In this document: positions 1-8,540 of the stretch, in pieces
Layout: every line of letters begins with the position of its first letter
How positions within the stretch are numbered: the stretch's first letter is position 1
Source of the DNA: Mycobacteroides chelonae
GTDB lineage: Bacteria; Actinomycetota; Actinomycetes; Mycobacteriales; Mycobacteriaceae
Length of the DNA: 64,000 nucleotides
Direction of reading: 5' to 3'
NCBI GenBank assembly: GCA_014204435.1
Contig: JACHLF010000001.1
Coordinates: 512,791 to 576,790, forward strand
The notes under the pieces: model-generated
What the model was told of the DNA's origin: nothing
The model's input: the letters and a program-made list of their open reading frames with translations, nothing else
Databases searched by the model: none
Position numbers and translations under genes: made by a program

Positions 1-1418
1 TCGATCTGAAGGAGCAGGCGGTCTACGAGATGCTGGCCCGCGCCGATTCGGTGGGGGTGTTTCAGGTGGAGTCGCGTGCTCAGATGGCCACGCTGCCCCG
101 TTTGAAGCCCAAGTGTTTCTACGACTTGGTGGTGGAGGTGGCGTTGATCCGGCCCGGGCCCATCCAGGGCGGATCGGTGCATCCATACATACGGCGGTAC
201 AACAAGATCGACAAAGACTGGAAGCACGACCATCCCTCCATGGCGGCCGCGCTGGACAAGACCCTGGGGGTGCCGCTGTTTCAGGAGCAGCTGATGCAGC
301 TCGCGGTGGATGTAGCCGGGTTCAGTCCCGCCGAATCCGATCAGCTGCGCAGGGCCATGGGGTCCAAACGCTCACCGGAACGGATGGAGCGCCTGCGGGC
401 TAGGTTTTACGCGGGCATGCGGAACCTGCACGGCATCACTGGTGAGCTAGCCGACCGCATCTACGAAAAGCTCTATGCCTTTGCCAATTTCGGATTCCCG
501 GAGAGTCACGCGCAGAGCTTCGCCTCGCTGGTGTTCTATTCGTCCTGGTTCAAGCTGCATCATCCGGCCGCGTTCTGCGCGGCCCTGCTGCGCGCACAGC
601 CCATGGGCTTCTACTCGCCGCAATCCCTGGTGGCCGACGCGCGTCGGCACGGTGTCACCGTGCACGGCCCCGATGTGAACGCCAGCCTGCCGTATGCGAC
701 GCTGGAGAACGCGGGGCTGGAGGTGCGAATCGGTCTGGGCGCTGTCCGTCATGTCGGAGACGATTTGGCGAAGGTGATTGTCGCGGAACGAAAAACGCAT
801 GGCCCGTTCGCCTCTCTGCTCGATTTGACCGGCCGCATCCAGCTGACCACGGCACAGGTCGAGGCTCTGGCCACCGGAGGCGCACTGGGCTGCTTCGGCA
901 TGTCCCGGCGTGAGGCGCTGTGGGTGGCGGGCGCTGCCGCCGCGCAACGGTCCGATCGCCTGCCTGGTGTCGGAGTGTCCTCACGAATCCCGAAACTTCC
1001 GGCGATGGGCGAGGTGACACAGGCTGCCGCTGACGTGTGGGCCACCGGGGTCACCCCCGATGCGTATCCCACTCAGTTCCTTCGGGAACGGCTCGATGAG
1101 TTGGGTGTTGTTCCGGCCAAAGGGCTCTTCGACGTGCCGGACGGGTCGCGGGTGTTGGTGGCGGGGGCGGTCACCCACCGTCAACGGCCGGCCACGGCGG
1201 CCGGGGTCACGTTCATCAACCTTGAGGATGAGACGGGCATGGTGAACGTGGTGTGCTCGGTGGGTCTGTGGGCGCGCCATCGCAAGCTGGCGGTGAGCGC
1301 GCAGGCGTTGATCATCCGCGGCCAGGTGCAGAACGCCAGCGGAGCGATTTCCGTGGTGGCCGATCAGCTGCGGCCATTGGATCTTCGGATCCGGTCCACC
1401 TCGCGGGACTTCCGTTGA
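1..1418 (+). CDS. dnaE2: Error-prone DNA polymerase DnaE2, 3' part
   Basis: C-terminal 471 residues of a family-C DNA polymerase alpha subunit; the gene enters from the left edge in the frame starting at base 3, so the start is outside the window. Visible are the conserved GVFQVES and PGPIQGG blocks of the polymerase core, the FGFPESHAQSFA segment of the helix-hairpin-helix region, and near the end an OB-fold stretch (VLVAGAVTHRQRP, then FINLEDETG). The PGPIQGG form and the short C-terminus fit DnaE2 rather than the replicative DnaE1. In mycobacteria DnaE2 works with ImuA'/ImuB in SOS mutagenesis and translesion synthesis. The next gene is convergent. Identification is by family motifs and by the matching neighbourhood order in M. 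tuberculosis. Confidence 0.93.
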   Translation, partial: DLKEQAVYEMLARADSVGVFQVESRAQMATLPRLKPKCFYDLVVEVALIRPGPIQGGSVHPYIRRYNKIDKDWKHDHPSMAAALDKTLGVPLFQEQLMQLAVDVAGFSPAESDQLRRAMGSKRSPERMERLRARFYAGMRNLHGITGELADRIYEKLYAFANFGFPESHAQSFASLVFYSSWFKLHHPAAFCAALLRAQPMGFYSPQSLVADARRHGVTVHGPDVNASLPYATLENAGLEVRIGLGAVRHVGDDLAKVIVAERKTHGPFASLLDLTGRIQLTTAQVEALATGGALGCFGMSRREALWVAGAAAAQRSDRLPGVGVSSRIPKLPAMGEVTQAAADVWATGVTPDAYPTQFLRERLDELGVVPAKGLFDVPDGSRVLVAGAVTHRQRPATAAGVTFINLEDETGMVNVVCSVGLWARHRKLAVSAQALIIRGQVQNASGAISVVADQLRPLDLRIRSTSRDFR

Positions 1419-1424
1419 CCCCTT

Positions 1425-1485
1425 GCCGAGATGACATGGGCGCTGGTGAATCGCGGGTATCGACCAGCATGGGTGTCATCTCGGC
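1425..1485. terminator. Long inverted repeat between convergent dnaE2 and trmL
   Basis: A 12-bp perfect arm (GCCGAGATGACA, 1425-1436) is matched by its reverse complement at 1474-1485. After a 5-base mismatch an inner 6-bp arm (GCTGGT, 1442-1447; ACCAGC, 1463-1468) continues the stem around a 15-base loop. It lies between two convergent genes and covers the trmL stop codon. There is no T-run, which is usual for mycobacterial terminators. A bidirectional terminator is the likeliest role; a dispersed palindromic repeat is the alternative. Confidence 0.55.
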
Positions 1486-1955
1486 GGCGTGGAAACAGCC
1501 TGCCCCGCGAAGCTGTGCTGACGCCAGGCTTCGTACGCCGCGATGGCTGCGGCATTGGACAGGTTCAGTGATCTGCACCCGGGCAGCAGCGGGATGCGTA
1601 CCTTCTCGGTGACGTGCGGATCGGCTAGGACCTCGGCGTCCAGGCCGGTGGGCTCGGGACCGAACAGCAGCACATCGCCTGGCTGATAGGCGATATCGGT
1701 GTAGCTGATGTCGGCGTGCGCGGTGAAGGCATACACGCGCTGTGGTTTCAGTGATTTCCAAGCAGCGGAAAGACTCTCGTGGACCGTCACCGACGCCATG
1801 TCGTGATAGTCCAGGCCGGCGCGCCGGACCTTGGCCTCCGACAGGTCGAACAGTGGGTGCACTAGATGCAGCTCGCACCCGGTGCCCGCCACCATCCGGA
1901 TCGCGTTCCCGGTGTTGGGGGCGATCCGTGGCTCATGGAACATCACGCGAAACAC
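1476..1955 (-). CDS. trmL: tRNA (cytidine/uridine-34 2'-O)-methyltransferase, TrmL-like SPOUT enzyme
   Basis: A short SpoU-class methyltransferase of about 159 residues, Rv3366 type. The family motifs are all visible: PRIAPNTGNAIR near the N-terminus, LLFGPEPTGL in the middle, and the C-terminal trefoil-knot motif IPLLPGCRSLNLSNA followed by AYEAWRQ. TrmL enzymes 2'-O-methylate the wobble base of certain leucine tRNAs. The GTG at 1955 (protein starting VFRVMF) fits the usual family N-terminus; an ATG six codons upstream at 1973 is the alternative start. The gene is convergent with dnaE2, and its stop lies inside the inverted repeat there. Confidence 0.88.
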   Translation of the reverse strand: MFRVMFHEPRIAPNTGNAIRMVAGTGCELHLVHPLFDLSEAKVRRAGLDYHDMASVTVHESLSAAWKSLKPQRVYAFTAHADISYTDIAYQPGDVLLFGPEPTGLDAEVLADPHVTEKVRIPLLPGCRSLNLSNAAAIAAYEAWRQHSFAGQAVSTPPR

Positions 1956-2047
1956 CCCACTATCTTGCGACAAGGCGAGCAGTGCGCGATGCGACGGGGT
2001 GTGTAATCCACTGGGTTGTGTGACGTCAACATGTGATGATCCACGGC

Positions 2048-2443
2048 ATGCCCAGTTCAGTTATCGAGGTTCGCCGGGTCTACACCGAGGCCGAAGAGGT
2101 GGCACTCATCGATGCGGTCCACGATGCGCTCGTGTGCGCCTTCAAGATCCCGGCTCGGGACAAACATGTCCGGTTGGTCGCGCACAAACCTCATCGGCTC
2201 TCGCACGCCCCGGACCTGGAAAAGCCGGAGCTGTACACCTTCGTCGCCATCGACTGCTTCGCGGGCAGATCGGTGCAGGCGAAACGAAACCTCTACGCCG
2301 GGATTGTGAAACGGCTTGCCTCCCTGGGGATACCGCCCAACCACGTCACGATCATGCTACGGGAGAGCGCGACAGAGAACTGGGGAATCCGCGGAGGTCA
2401 GGCCGCTTGCGACCTCGACCTCGGTTTCGACGTCCAGGTGTGA
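2048..2443 (+). CDS. Tautomerase-superfamily protein
   Basis: A 131-residue protein that begins Met-Pro, so removal of the initiator methionine would expose the catalytic N-terminal proline that defines the 4-oxalocrotonate tautomerase/MIF superfamily. For that reason the ATG at 2048 is preferred over an in-frame upstream ATG at 2033. Length and the segment FVAIDCFAGRS suggest the larger tautomerase_2-type subfamily. The substrate cannot be read from sequence. It sits between trmL (divergent) and an AraC regulator on the same strand, 55 bases upstream of the latter. Confidence 0.72.
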   Translation: MPSSVIEVRRVYTEAEEVALIDAVHDALVCAFKIPARDKHVRLVAHKPHRLSHAPDLEKPELYTFVAIDCFAGRSVQAKRNLYAGIVKRLASLGIPPNHVTIMLRESATENWGIRGGQAACDLDLGFDVQV

Positions 2444-2498
2444 AAGGCCGAGCACACCCGGGGTTTCCCTGCCCCTGCGTGTGGGGCACGATGGAGCC

Positions 2499-3404
2499 AT
2501 GGGCAACCCGGTGACATACGAGTGCGGGACTGCCGGTGATGCCGGGTGGGAGTCGGTGACCCGATCGGCCGACGCCTCGCTGGCCGGGATTGTGCGCGAA
2601 TACACCGAGTTCCGCGAGTGCTCCGACACACCCGTTGACCGCCGCGAGGTTGCCGGTGTCGACCCGGTGCTCATCGTCGAGTTCGGCGATCCGCTGCTGG
2701 TCACCGATGCCGCGGACACGCAGTCTCCGCGGATATGGCAGTCGTTTGGTGCCGGTGCGTGTCAGGGACCCACCGCTACTTTGCATTCGGGAATGCAACA
2801 CTGCCTTGAAGTACGGTTGACGCCGCTGGGGATGTACCGGATAACCGGCCTGCCGATGAGCGACATCAGCAATCGTGCGGTCAGTCTCGAAGACTTGCTC
2901 GGCGACGAGGGTCAGTACCTACCTGAACGCCTTGCCGCGGAGCATGATTGGTCCCACCGATTCGATCTGTTGGATTCGATGTTGGCGCGTGCGGCGGCCA
3001 ATGGCCCAGAGCCCGACCCGGAGGTGGCCTGGGCGTGGAGCCTGTTGAGTCGAACCGACGGAACGGCGTCCGTCGGCGAGATCGTGGCTGAGACCGGTTG
3101 GAGTCGTGCTCGATTGGCGAAGCGCTTCTGCGGCCAAGTCGGTCTGGCTCCCAAGGCGGCCGCACGTGTGCTTCGTTTTGGTCGTGCCATGATGCTGCTG
3201 GCCGCGCCGGGTCATCGATCGTTCGCTTCGATCGCATTGGCGTGCGGCTATTTCGATCAGGCGCACTTCAACCGAGATTTCAGGATGTTCGCGGGGTGCT
3301 CGCCGACGGAGTTGGCCGCACTGCGGTACGCGGACCTGCCCGGCATACACGATCCGGGTATTCGCGAAACATTTGTACAAGACGAGGGCGCATCGCGGGC
3401 CTAA
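2499..3404 (+). CDS. AraC-family transcriptional regulator
   Basis: A 301-residue protein. The C-terminal ~100 residues form the two helix-turn-helix units of AraC/XylS regulators: first around VGEIVAETGWSRARLAKRF, second around FASIALACGYFDQAHFNRDF, followed by the typical G-x-SPTEL ending. The N-terminal half is an effector or dimerisation domain with no family I can name. The ATG at 2499 is chosen because it begins after the tautomerase stop; the open frame extends further up but would overlap that gene. The VOC gene follows after 41 bases and could be a target. Confidence 0.82.
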   Translation: MGNPVTYECGTAGDAGWESVTRSADASLAGIVREYTEFRECSDTPVDRREVAGVDPVLIVEFGDPLLVTDAADTQSPRIWQSFGAGACQGPTATLHSGMQHCLEVRLTPLGMYRITGLPMSDISNRAVSLEDLLGDEGQYLPERLAAEHDWSHRFDLLDSMLARAAANGPEPDPEVAWAWSLLSRTDGTASVGEIVAETGWSRARLAKRFCGQVGLAPKAAARVLRFGRAMMLLAAPGHRSFASIALACGYFDQAHFNRDFRMFAGCSPTELAALRYADLPGIHDPGIRETFVQDEGASRA

Positions 3405-3445
3405 CGTCGCTGCCGTCATACACATTCGGCAGAGAGGAATTCACG

Positions 3446-3796
3446 ATGACCGGCGAACCGACTTTCTTCGAGATCGGGGTGCCCGATGTGGTACGCGCAC
3501 AGAAGTTCTACCAGGGGCTCCTGGGTTGGGCACCACACGCGATGGGCGAGGGTGGGCAGGCCTGGCTCGAAACGGGTGGTCTCAACGGCGGCCTGCACAG
3601 TGACGACGAAGACCGCCGTATCGACATATTTTTCGGCATCCCCGACATCGACGCAGCCGTCCTGACCGTTCGTGAACTCGGAGGTGAGGCGGAGGATCCC
3701 GGGCCGGAGGAACCTGGCTTCGGACGCTTCGCCTTCTGCAAGGACGATCAAGGCGTGCGGTTCGGGCTGCACCAGCGCGCCAGCAGCTTCGTCTGA
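3446..3796 (+). CDS. VOC-superfamily (glyoxalase-like) protein
   Basis: A 116-residue single-module vicinal-oxygen-chelate protein: N-terminal FFEIGVPDVVRAQKFYQGLLGW and C-terminal GRFAFCKDDQGVRFGLHQ are the paired beta-alpha-beta-beta-beta signatures. The ATG at 3446 is preceded by a clear purine-rich Shine-Dalgarno sequence (AGAGAGGA, 3431-3438). Substrate and metal use cannot be told from sequence. It follows the AraC regulator closely and is followed by mfpA, where M. tuberculosis has the mfpB-E GTPase cluster instead. Confidence 0.8.
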   Translation: MTGEPTFFEIGVPDVVRAQKFYQGLLGWAPHAMGEGGQAWLETGGLNGGLHSDDEDRRIDIFFGIPDIDAAVLTVRELGGEAEDPGPEEPGFGRFAFCKDDQGVRFGLHQRASSFV

Positions 3797-3849
3797 GCGA
3801 TCCGCACGCGCCCGGCCACCCGTCACACCCGACCGGCATGATGGTAGTC

Positions 3850-4404
3850 ATGGCCGAGCACTGGACTGACCGCGAGGTGAGCGCCGAGACCTTCTACGAC
3901 GAGGACCTCCGCGAACTGCACACCGAGCGTGTGGTGTTCACCGAGTGTGACTTCAGCGGAGCCAATCTCACCGAGTCGCTGCATGTCGGCTCGGCCTTCC
4001 GCAACTGCACCTTCCGGCGTACCTCGCTGTGGCATTCGGAGTTCCGGCAGTGCAGCCTGTTGGGTTCGACCCTCACCGATTGCCGGGTGCGTCCGGCGAA
4101 GTTCACCGAAACTGATTTCACGCTGTCGTCGCTCGGCGGGCTCGATCTACGCGAGATGGACCTGTCGAATTGCCGTTTCCGCGAGGCCAACCTGGTGGGT
4201 ACCGACATGCGCAAGGCCAACCTGCATGGTGCCGACTTCGCCGGTGCCCGCACCCAGAACCTCAAACTCGACGGCGCCGATCTGCGCGGTGCCCGGGTAG
4301 ACCCGACGCTATGGACCACCGCCGCCCTGATCGCCGCGAAAGTCGATCTGCCGCAGGCCATCGCATGTGCCGCCGCCCATGGGTTGGATGTGCACGGAGG
4401 CTAG
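3850..4404 (+). CDS. mfpA: Pentapeptide-repeat DNA mimic MfpA (fluoroquinolone tolerance)
   Basis: A 184-residue right-handed beta-helix protein of repeated A(D/N)LXX pentapeptides, for example CDFSGANLTES, ANLVGTDMRKANLHGADFAGA and GADLRGARVDP, with the characteristic C-terminus ending AAHGLDVHGG. Length and order of segments match M. tuberculosis MfpA (Rv3361c, 183 residues). That protein dimerises into a B-DNA-like rod, binds DNA gyrase and protects it from quinolones. The ATG at 3850 is preferred; two upstream ATGs (3838, 3841) are in frame. The mfpB-E conservon genes that normally precede mfpA are absent here. Confidence 0.9.
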   Translation: MAEHWTDREVSAETFYDEDLRELHTERVVFTECDFSGANLTESLHVGSAFRNCTFRRTSLWHSEFRQCSLLGSTLTDCRVRPAKFTETDFTLSSLGGLDLREMDLSNCRFREANLVGTDMRKANLHGADFAGARTQNLKLDGADLRGARVDPTLWTTAALIAAKVDLPQAIACAAAHGLDVHGG

Positions 4405-4419
4405 GCCAAGTCCGGGAAA

Positions 4420-6981
4420 TCAGCCCTTGAGGCGGATGCGCCAGCGCACGAACCCGGCCATCACCAGCGAGAGCAGCGCCAGGATACCCATATCGAACAG
4501 CCAGGTTCCGGCATCGTGGTTCCACAGCTCGTCTTGCGGGCCCACTGGCACCAGCTTGCGCAGGTCGCAGGTGGCGGCCGTAGCGGCGAAGCCCCAGCGA
4601 GACGGGAACAGGAACGAAAGTTGTTCCAGTCCGGCCCGTCCCGTCACCGGGATGAGGCCACCGCTGAACACGATCTGCGTCATGGTGGCGATCACCAGCA
4701 TCGGCATCACCTGCTCGGCCGAGGTGGCCAGCGAGGACAGCACCAAACCCAGCACGGTGGCCGCACAAGCGGTCGCCGCGACGGCCACCCACAGCTCGAA
4801 GTTGGCGCTGCCCAGCAGCACCGCACCCTGGGTAGGGCCGCCGCGGATGATCACGATGACGGCGGTCATGATGGCCGACTGCACGATGGCGGCCCCGCAG
4901 TAGGTGATGATCTTGGCCAGTAGATACGCCGTGGCCGACAGGCCTACCGCCTGTTCTCGGCGGAAGATCACCCGTTCACCGATCAGGTCGCGGATGGTCA
5001 GCGCCAGACCCAGGAAGCTCGCGCCCAGGTTGGTCAGCGCCAGCAGCAGCCCCGGTTCGTTCGGGTTGTCGGGCAATGCCACGTTGAAACCGGCGCTGCC
5101 GGGTACCGACAACACCAGTCCGGCAAGGACAAACGGCAGTAGCGCCAAGAAGATGAAATACCCGCGGTCGGCCAGGATCAGTCGGCCCTGGCGGCGCGCC
5201 ACCGTGGAGACCTGCCGCAGCAGGCTGGTCTTGGGCGGCTTGCCCAGATCACCGGGTGGGGTCGCCGCGGTGACGGGTTTGTTCGCGGCGGGATGCCGTG
5301 ACAGATATGCCTGGTGCACTCCGTCCGGATCGGCTGCGGCGTTGGCGAAGATATCGGCCCAGTCGGTGGTACCCATCTCCTGACCGATGCTGCGGGGCGG
5401 GCCGCAGTAGGCCGTCTTGCCGCCGGGGGCCAACAGCAGCACCTGGTCGCAGTAGCTCAGATAGGTCAGCGAGTGCGTCACCACCACAACCACGCGGCCC
5501 GCATCGGCGAGTTGGCGCATCAGGCTCATCACCTGACGGTCCAGCGCGGGATCCAAACCGGAGGTGGGCTCGTCGAGGATCAGCAATGACGGACCGGTCA
5601 GCAGCTCCATCGCGACCGAGGCACGCTTGCGCTGTCCGCCGGAGAGCTTGTCGACCCGGGTCTCGGCGTGCTTGGTCATCTCGAGTTCCTCAAGAACCCG
5701 GGACACCACCTGCTCGCGGTCTTCCTTGGTGGTATCCGGCGGCAGTCGCAGCTCAGCGGCGTAATGCAAGGCCTGGCTGACGGTCAGCTGTGGGTGCACC
5801 ACATCGTCCTGGGGCACCATGCCGATACGGTTTCGCATCACGGCGTACTCGGCGTGCACGCCGTGCCCTTCGAACGACACCTTGCCGGCTGAGGGCTGGG
5901 TGTTGCCGACGATCAGCCGGGCCAGCGTTGACTTGCCGGCACCCGAAGGGCCGATCACGGCGGTCAGCGAGCCGGGACCGGCCGAGAAGCTGATGTCGTC
6001 GAGCAGTTTCTTGCCGCCCTCGACGGTGAAGTCGATCCCCTGCACCTCAAGGCCGCCGACCCGGGTGGCCGTCGTCGGTTTGACGAGCGTGCCGTCCTGG
6101 ACGACGAGGTCGACGTTACCGATGGTGATGGTGTCGCCCTCGTGGAGCAATGACTGCTCGACCTGGACACCGTTGACGAAGGTGCCGTTGATGGTGTGTA
6201 GGTCCTGGATCTCCAGGCCACCGGCGGTCGGGAGCAACAATGCATGGTGACGGGAGGCCAGCACATCATTGACGACGATGGTGTTGTCGGGGGCGCGGCC
6301 GACGGTGATCGCGCCGGGGGCCGGCTTTGGTGCGCCACCGATGCCGAGCGCGCGCATCGCGCGGGTACCGAAGGGTTCCACCGGCTCGTTGGAGTAGGAC
6401 GCAGGCATCGGAGTGGGCCCCGACGGGTACTGCTGACGCGGCCGGGTGGGTCCCGAGGTACTGGGCGTCCCATAGGTCGGCGGACTCGAGGGCGGAGCTC
6501 CGTACGGATGCTGCTGGCTGTATGTCTGCGGAGCGGACTGGTAGCCGCCGGTGGGGTAGTGCTGCTGCGCGCTGTGGCACGGCTGTTGCGCACCGGTCTG
6601 TTGCACCTGCTGCGGCCCGGAAAGGTAACCGCGCATGGTTGGCGGAGCGATCCCGAGCTGTGTCTGGCCACCCAGGCCGCCGAGCGCGAACGTCAGCCGC
6701 GGACCGCCCGGATCACCCAGGTTGATCACGGTGTCATCGCGGACCTCGACCCAACCGACCTGGCGGCCGTTGACGAAGATGCCGTTGAGGCTGCGCTGGT
6801 CCTCGGCGATCCATGTGCCGTCGACAAACCTGATTATCAGGTGAATACGCGACACCAACGGGTGCGTGATGCGTGCATCGGCGTGGATATCGCGGCCGAT
6901 GTGGATGTCGTGCCCAGGTGCGAACTTTCGTTCGTCACCATCGAATACCACGGTGAGAGTGGGTGCTTCCCGACCAGTCAT
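4420..6981 (-). CDS. FHA-domain ABC transporter (Rv1747-like)
   Basis: An 853-residue half-transporter. From the N-terminus: an FHA domain (about 8-100, with IGRD, SRIH and SLNGIFVNG), a Gln/Pro/Ser/Tyr-rich linker (about 110-205), a second FHA domain (about 225-300, with VGRAPDN, SRHH and NGTFVNG), an ABC ATPase (Walker A GPSGAGKST, signature LSGGQRKR, Walker B LLILDEPTSGLD), and a C-terminal ABC-2-type membrane domain with six hydrophobic segments. FHA domains bind phosphothreonine; in M. tuberculosis Rv1747 is phosphorylated by PknF and is linked to export of cell-envelope lipid. The ATG at 6981 is favoured because a TACAGT -10-like hexamer ends eight bases before it; a GTG two codons earlier (6987) is possible. 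Confidence 0.9.
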   Translation of the reverse strand: MTGREAPTLTVVFDGDERKFAPGHDIHIGRDIHADARITHPLVSRIHLIIRFVDGTWIAEDQRSLNGIFVNGRQVGWVEVRDDTVINLGDPGGPRLTFALGGLGGQTQLGIAPPTMRGYLSGPQQVQQTGAQQPCHSAQQHYPTGGYQSAPQTYSQQHPYGAPPSSPPTYGTPSTSGPTRPRQQYPSGPTPMPASYSNEPVEPFGTRAMRALGIGGAPKPAPGAITVGRAPDNTIVVNDVLASRHHALLLPTAGGLEIQDLHTINGTFVNGVQVEQSLLHEGDTITIGNVDLVVQDGTLVKPTTATRVGGLEVQGIDFTVEGGKKLLDDISFSAGPGSLTAVIGPSGAGKSTLARLIVGNTQPSAGKVSFEGHGVHAEYAVMRNRIGMVPQDDVVHPQLTVSQALHYAAELRLPPDTTKEDREQVVSRVLEELEMTKHAETRVDKLSGGQRKRASVAMELLTGPSLLILDEPTSGLDPALDRQVMSLMRQLADAGRVVVVVTHSLTYLSYCDQVLLLAPGGKTAYCGPPRSIGQEMGTTDWADIFANAAADPDGVHQAYLSRHPAANKPVTAATPPGDLGKPPKTSLLRQVSTVARRQGRLILADRGYFIFLALLPFVLAGLVLSVPGSAGFNVALPDNPNEPGLLLALTNLGASFLGLALTIRDLIGERVIFRREQAVGLSATAYLLAKIITYCGAAIVQSAIMTAVIVIIRGGPTQGAVLLGSANFELWVAVAATACAATVLGLVLSSLATSAEQVMPMLVIATMTQIVFSGGLIPVTGRAGLEQLSFLFPSRWGFAATAATCDLRKLVPVGPQDELWNHDAGTWLFDMGILALLSLVMAGFVRWRIRLKG

Positions 6982-7033
6982 CGCCACCGACTGTATCGGG
7001 TCGCGGCGGGCGGTCGGCCCTCCCGCGCCGGAG

Positions 7034-7065
7034 GTTCACAGGTGCCGGGGCAGAAGTTCACAGGT
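7034..7065. promoter_or_regulatory. 10-bp direct repeat upstream of the FHA-ABC gene
   Basis: GTTCACAGGT occurs at 7034-7043 and again at 7056-7065, a 22-bp centre spacing (about two helical turns), 50-85 bp upstream of the FHA-ABC transporter start. Two same-face direct half-sites suggest a transcription-factor operator, but the regulator is unknown. Confidence 0.3.
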
Positions 7066-7277
7066 TATGCAGCAGAAACAGCGTCCTGATGAGGACGGAC
7101 ACGCATAGCGCCGACCTGCTCGGGGACCGCGCCGCTGAATGCGAGCGGAAAGATCGAGGCGAATGCGACGACGTATGCCGTCGCGCTCACCAATGCCCAC
7201 AGCAGCCAGCTGACGACGGGCTTGGCGGTTCCCGGTCTCGAGCGTTCGGGCGGGGTCGTGATGACAACGATGCTAGG
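7065..7277 (-). other. Possible small membrane protein, no standard start codon
   Basis: A minus-strand frame of about 70 codons lies between the oxidoreductase stop and the transporter promoter. It reads like coding sequence: a charged N-terminal stretch (TTPPERSRPGTAKP), one long hydrophobic segment (VVSWLLWALVSATAYVVAF continuing to PLAFSG) and a polar tail. The nearest in-frame stop upstream is at 7278-7280, and no ATG, GTG or TTG occurs before the hydrophobic segment begins. Either a CTG or a late TTG/GTG (7193, 7190) is used, or this is the 3' remnant of a larger gene. I do not recognise a family. Confidence 0.3.
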
Positions 7278-8451
7278 TCAGCACGCAGTGAGTTCTGCTG
7301 AATATTGTTGCCATGCATTGATTGCAGTGTGTGCACCGTGAATGAGTCTCCCGATCTGCCGCCACGCGATTCACCAGGTCGGGATCTGCCAGTAGCGCGC
7401 GGCCCATGGCCACGAACTCGAAGCCCTCGGCCATCGCCAGATCCATAGACTCGCCGCCGGTGATACCGCCCAGCAAAATCAGCGGCATGTCCAGTTCGGC
7501 ACGGAAGCGGCGGGCATCGTCGAGCAAGAACGCGTCGCGGTAGGGGTACGACCGGAAGAACTTCTTGCCTGTCAAGCGCACGCCCCACCCCATCGGCTTG
7601 GGAAAGCTCTTAGCGAGCTCGCGGATCGGCACATCGCCACGGAACAAATACATGGGATTGACCAGGGAGCTGCCCGCGGTCAGCTCCAGGGCGTCGAGCC
7701 CGCCGTCCTCCTGTAGCCAGGTGGCCGTCTGTAGCGATTCTTCGATGGGGATGCCACCGCGAATGCCGTCGGTCATGGTCAGCTTCGCGGTCACGGCGAG
7801 CCGATTACCGGCAACCTTGCGCACTGCCTGAACCACCGCGCGTGCCACCCTGGCGCGGTTGGCCAAAGAGCCGCCGTATTCGTCCCCCCGCCGGTTGAAC
7901 AGCGGGCTCAAGAACGAGCTCACGAAATATCCATGGCCCAAATGGATTTCGACGGCGTCGAATCCGGCTTCGATGGCCAGTCGGGCCGCGTTCGCATGTG
8001 CCGTGATGACGCCCTCGATATCGGAGGCGCTGGCCCGGCGTGCGAACTTCATGCCCAGCGGGTTGAAGAACCGGATCGGGGAGAGCGCAGGTGATCCGTT
8101 GGATCGGGCGTTGGCCACCGGGCCGGCGTGGCCGATCTGCGCCGACACCGCGGCGCCGGTGTCGTGGATGGCATCGGTGAGGCGCCGCAGCCCAGGAATG
8201 GCCTCTTCACGCATCCAGACCTGGCCGTACTCGGTGCGTCCCTCGGGAGCCACCGCGCAGTAGGCGACGGTTGTCATGCCGACCCCACCTAGGGCAGGCC
8301 TGCGGTGATACTCGATGAGATCGTCGGTGACGAAGGCGTCGGGGGAGGCGGCCTCAAAGGTCGCCGCCTTGATCGTCCGGTTGCGCAGCGTGATAGGGCC
8401 GAGCCGCGCAGGCGTCAGCACATCGGGAACTCCAGCGGCTTCACTGCCCAT
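7273..8451 (-). CDS. NADH:flavin oxidoreductase, Old Yellow Enzyme family
   Basis: A 392-residue FMN-dependent TIM-barrel enzyme. Visible landmarks are the N-terminal LGPITLRNRTIKAAT, the AQIGHAGP segment, HLGHGYFVSSFLSP, NRRGDEYGGSLANR, and near the end the phosphate-binding AMGRALLADPDLVNR. A C-terminal CTHCNQC cysteine cluster follows; in the larger 2,4-dienoyl-CoA-reductase-like members such a cluster binds an Fe-S centre, but here the protein stops shortly after. M. tuberculosis has a comparable gene (Rv3359) in this neighbourhood. Substrate unknown. A TAATCT -10 lies seven bases before the ATG, so the message is probably leaderless; the nitroreductase gene is divergent from it. Confidence 0.85.
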   Translation of the reverse strand: MGSEAAGVPDVLTPARLGPITLRNRTIKAATFEAASPDAFVTDDLIEYHRRPALGGVGMTTVAYCAVAPEGRTEYGQVWMREEAIPGLRRLTDAIHDTGAAVSAQIGHAGPVANARSNGSPALSPIRFFNPLGMKFARRASASDIEGVITAHANAARLAIEAGFDAVEIHLGHGYFVSSFLSPLFNRRGDEYGGSLANRARVARAVVQAVRKVAGNRLAVTAKLTMTDGIRGGIPIEESLQTATWLQEDGGLDALELTAGSSLVNPMYLFRGDVPIRELAKSFPKPMGWGVRLTGKKFFRSYPYRDAFLLDDARRFRAELDMPLILLGGITGGESMDLAMAEGFEFVAMGRALLADPDLVNRVAADRETHSRCTHCNQCMATIFSRTHCVLT

Positions 8452-8458
8452 GCGCGGG

Positions 8459-8534
8459 AGATTACTCCGCGACCTCGGGCCGCGAATTCTGGATGCGGAC
8501 TCCTACTTTTCGGTCAACGGGGTGGATGTACGTT
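8459..8534. promoter_or_regulatory. Divergent leaderless promoters for the OYE and nitroreductase genes
   Basis: Minus strand: TAATCT (8464-8459) ends seven bases before the oxidoreductase ATG (8451). Plus strand: TACGTT (8529-8534) ends six bases before the nitroreductase ATG (8541). Both fit TANNNT with transcription starting at or next to the start codon, and both support the chosen starts. Confidence 0.5.
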
Positions 8535-8540
8535 CGTTTC

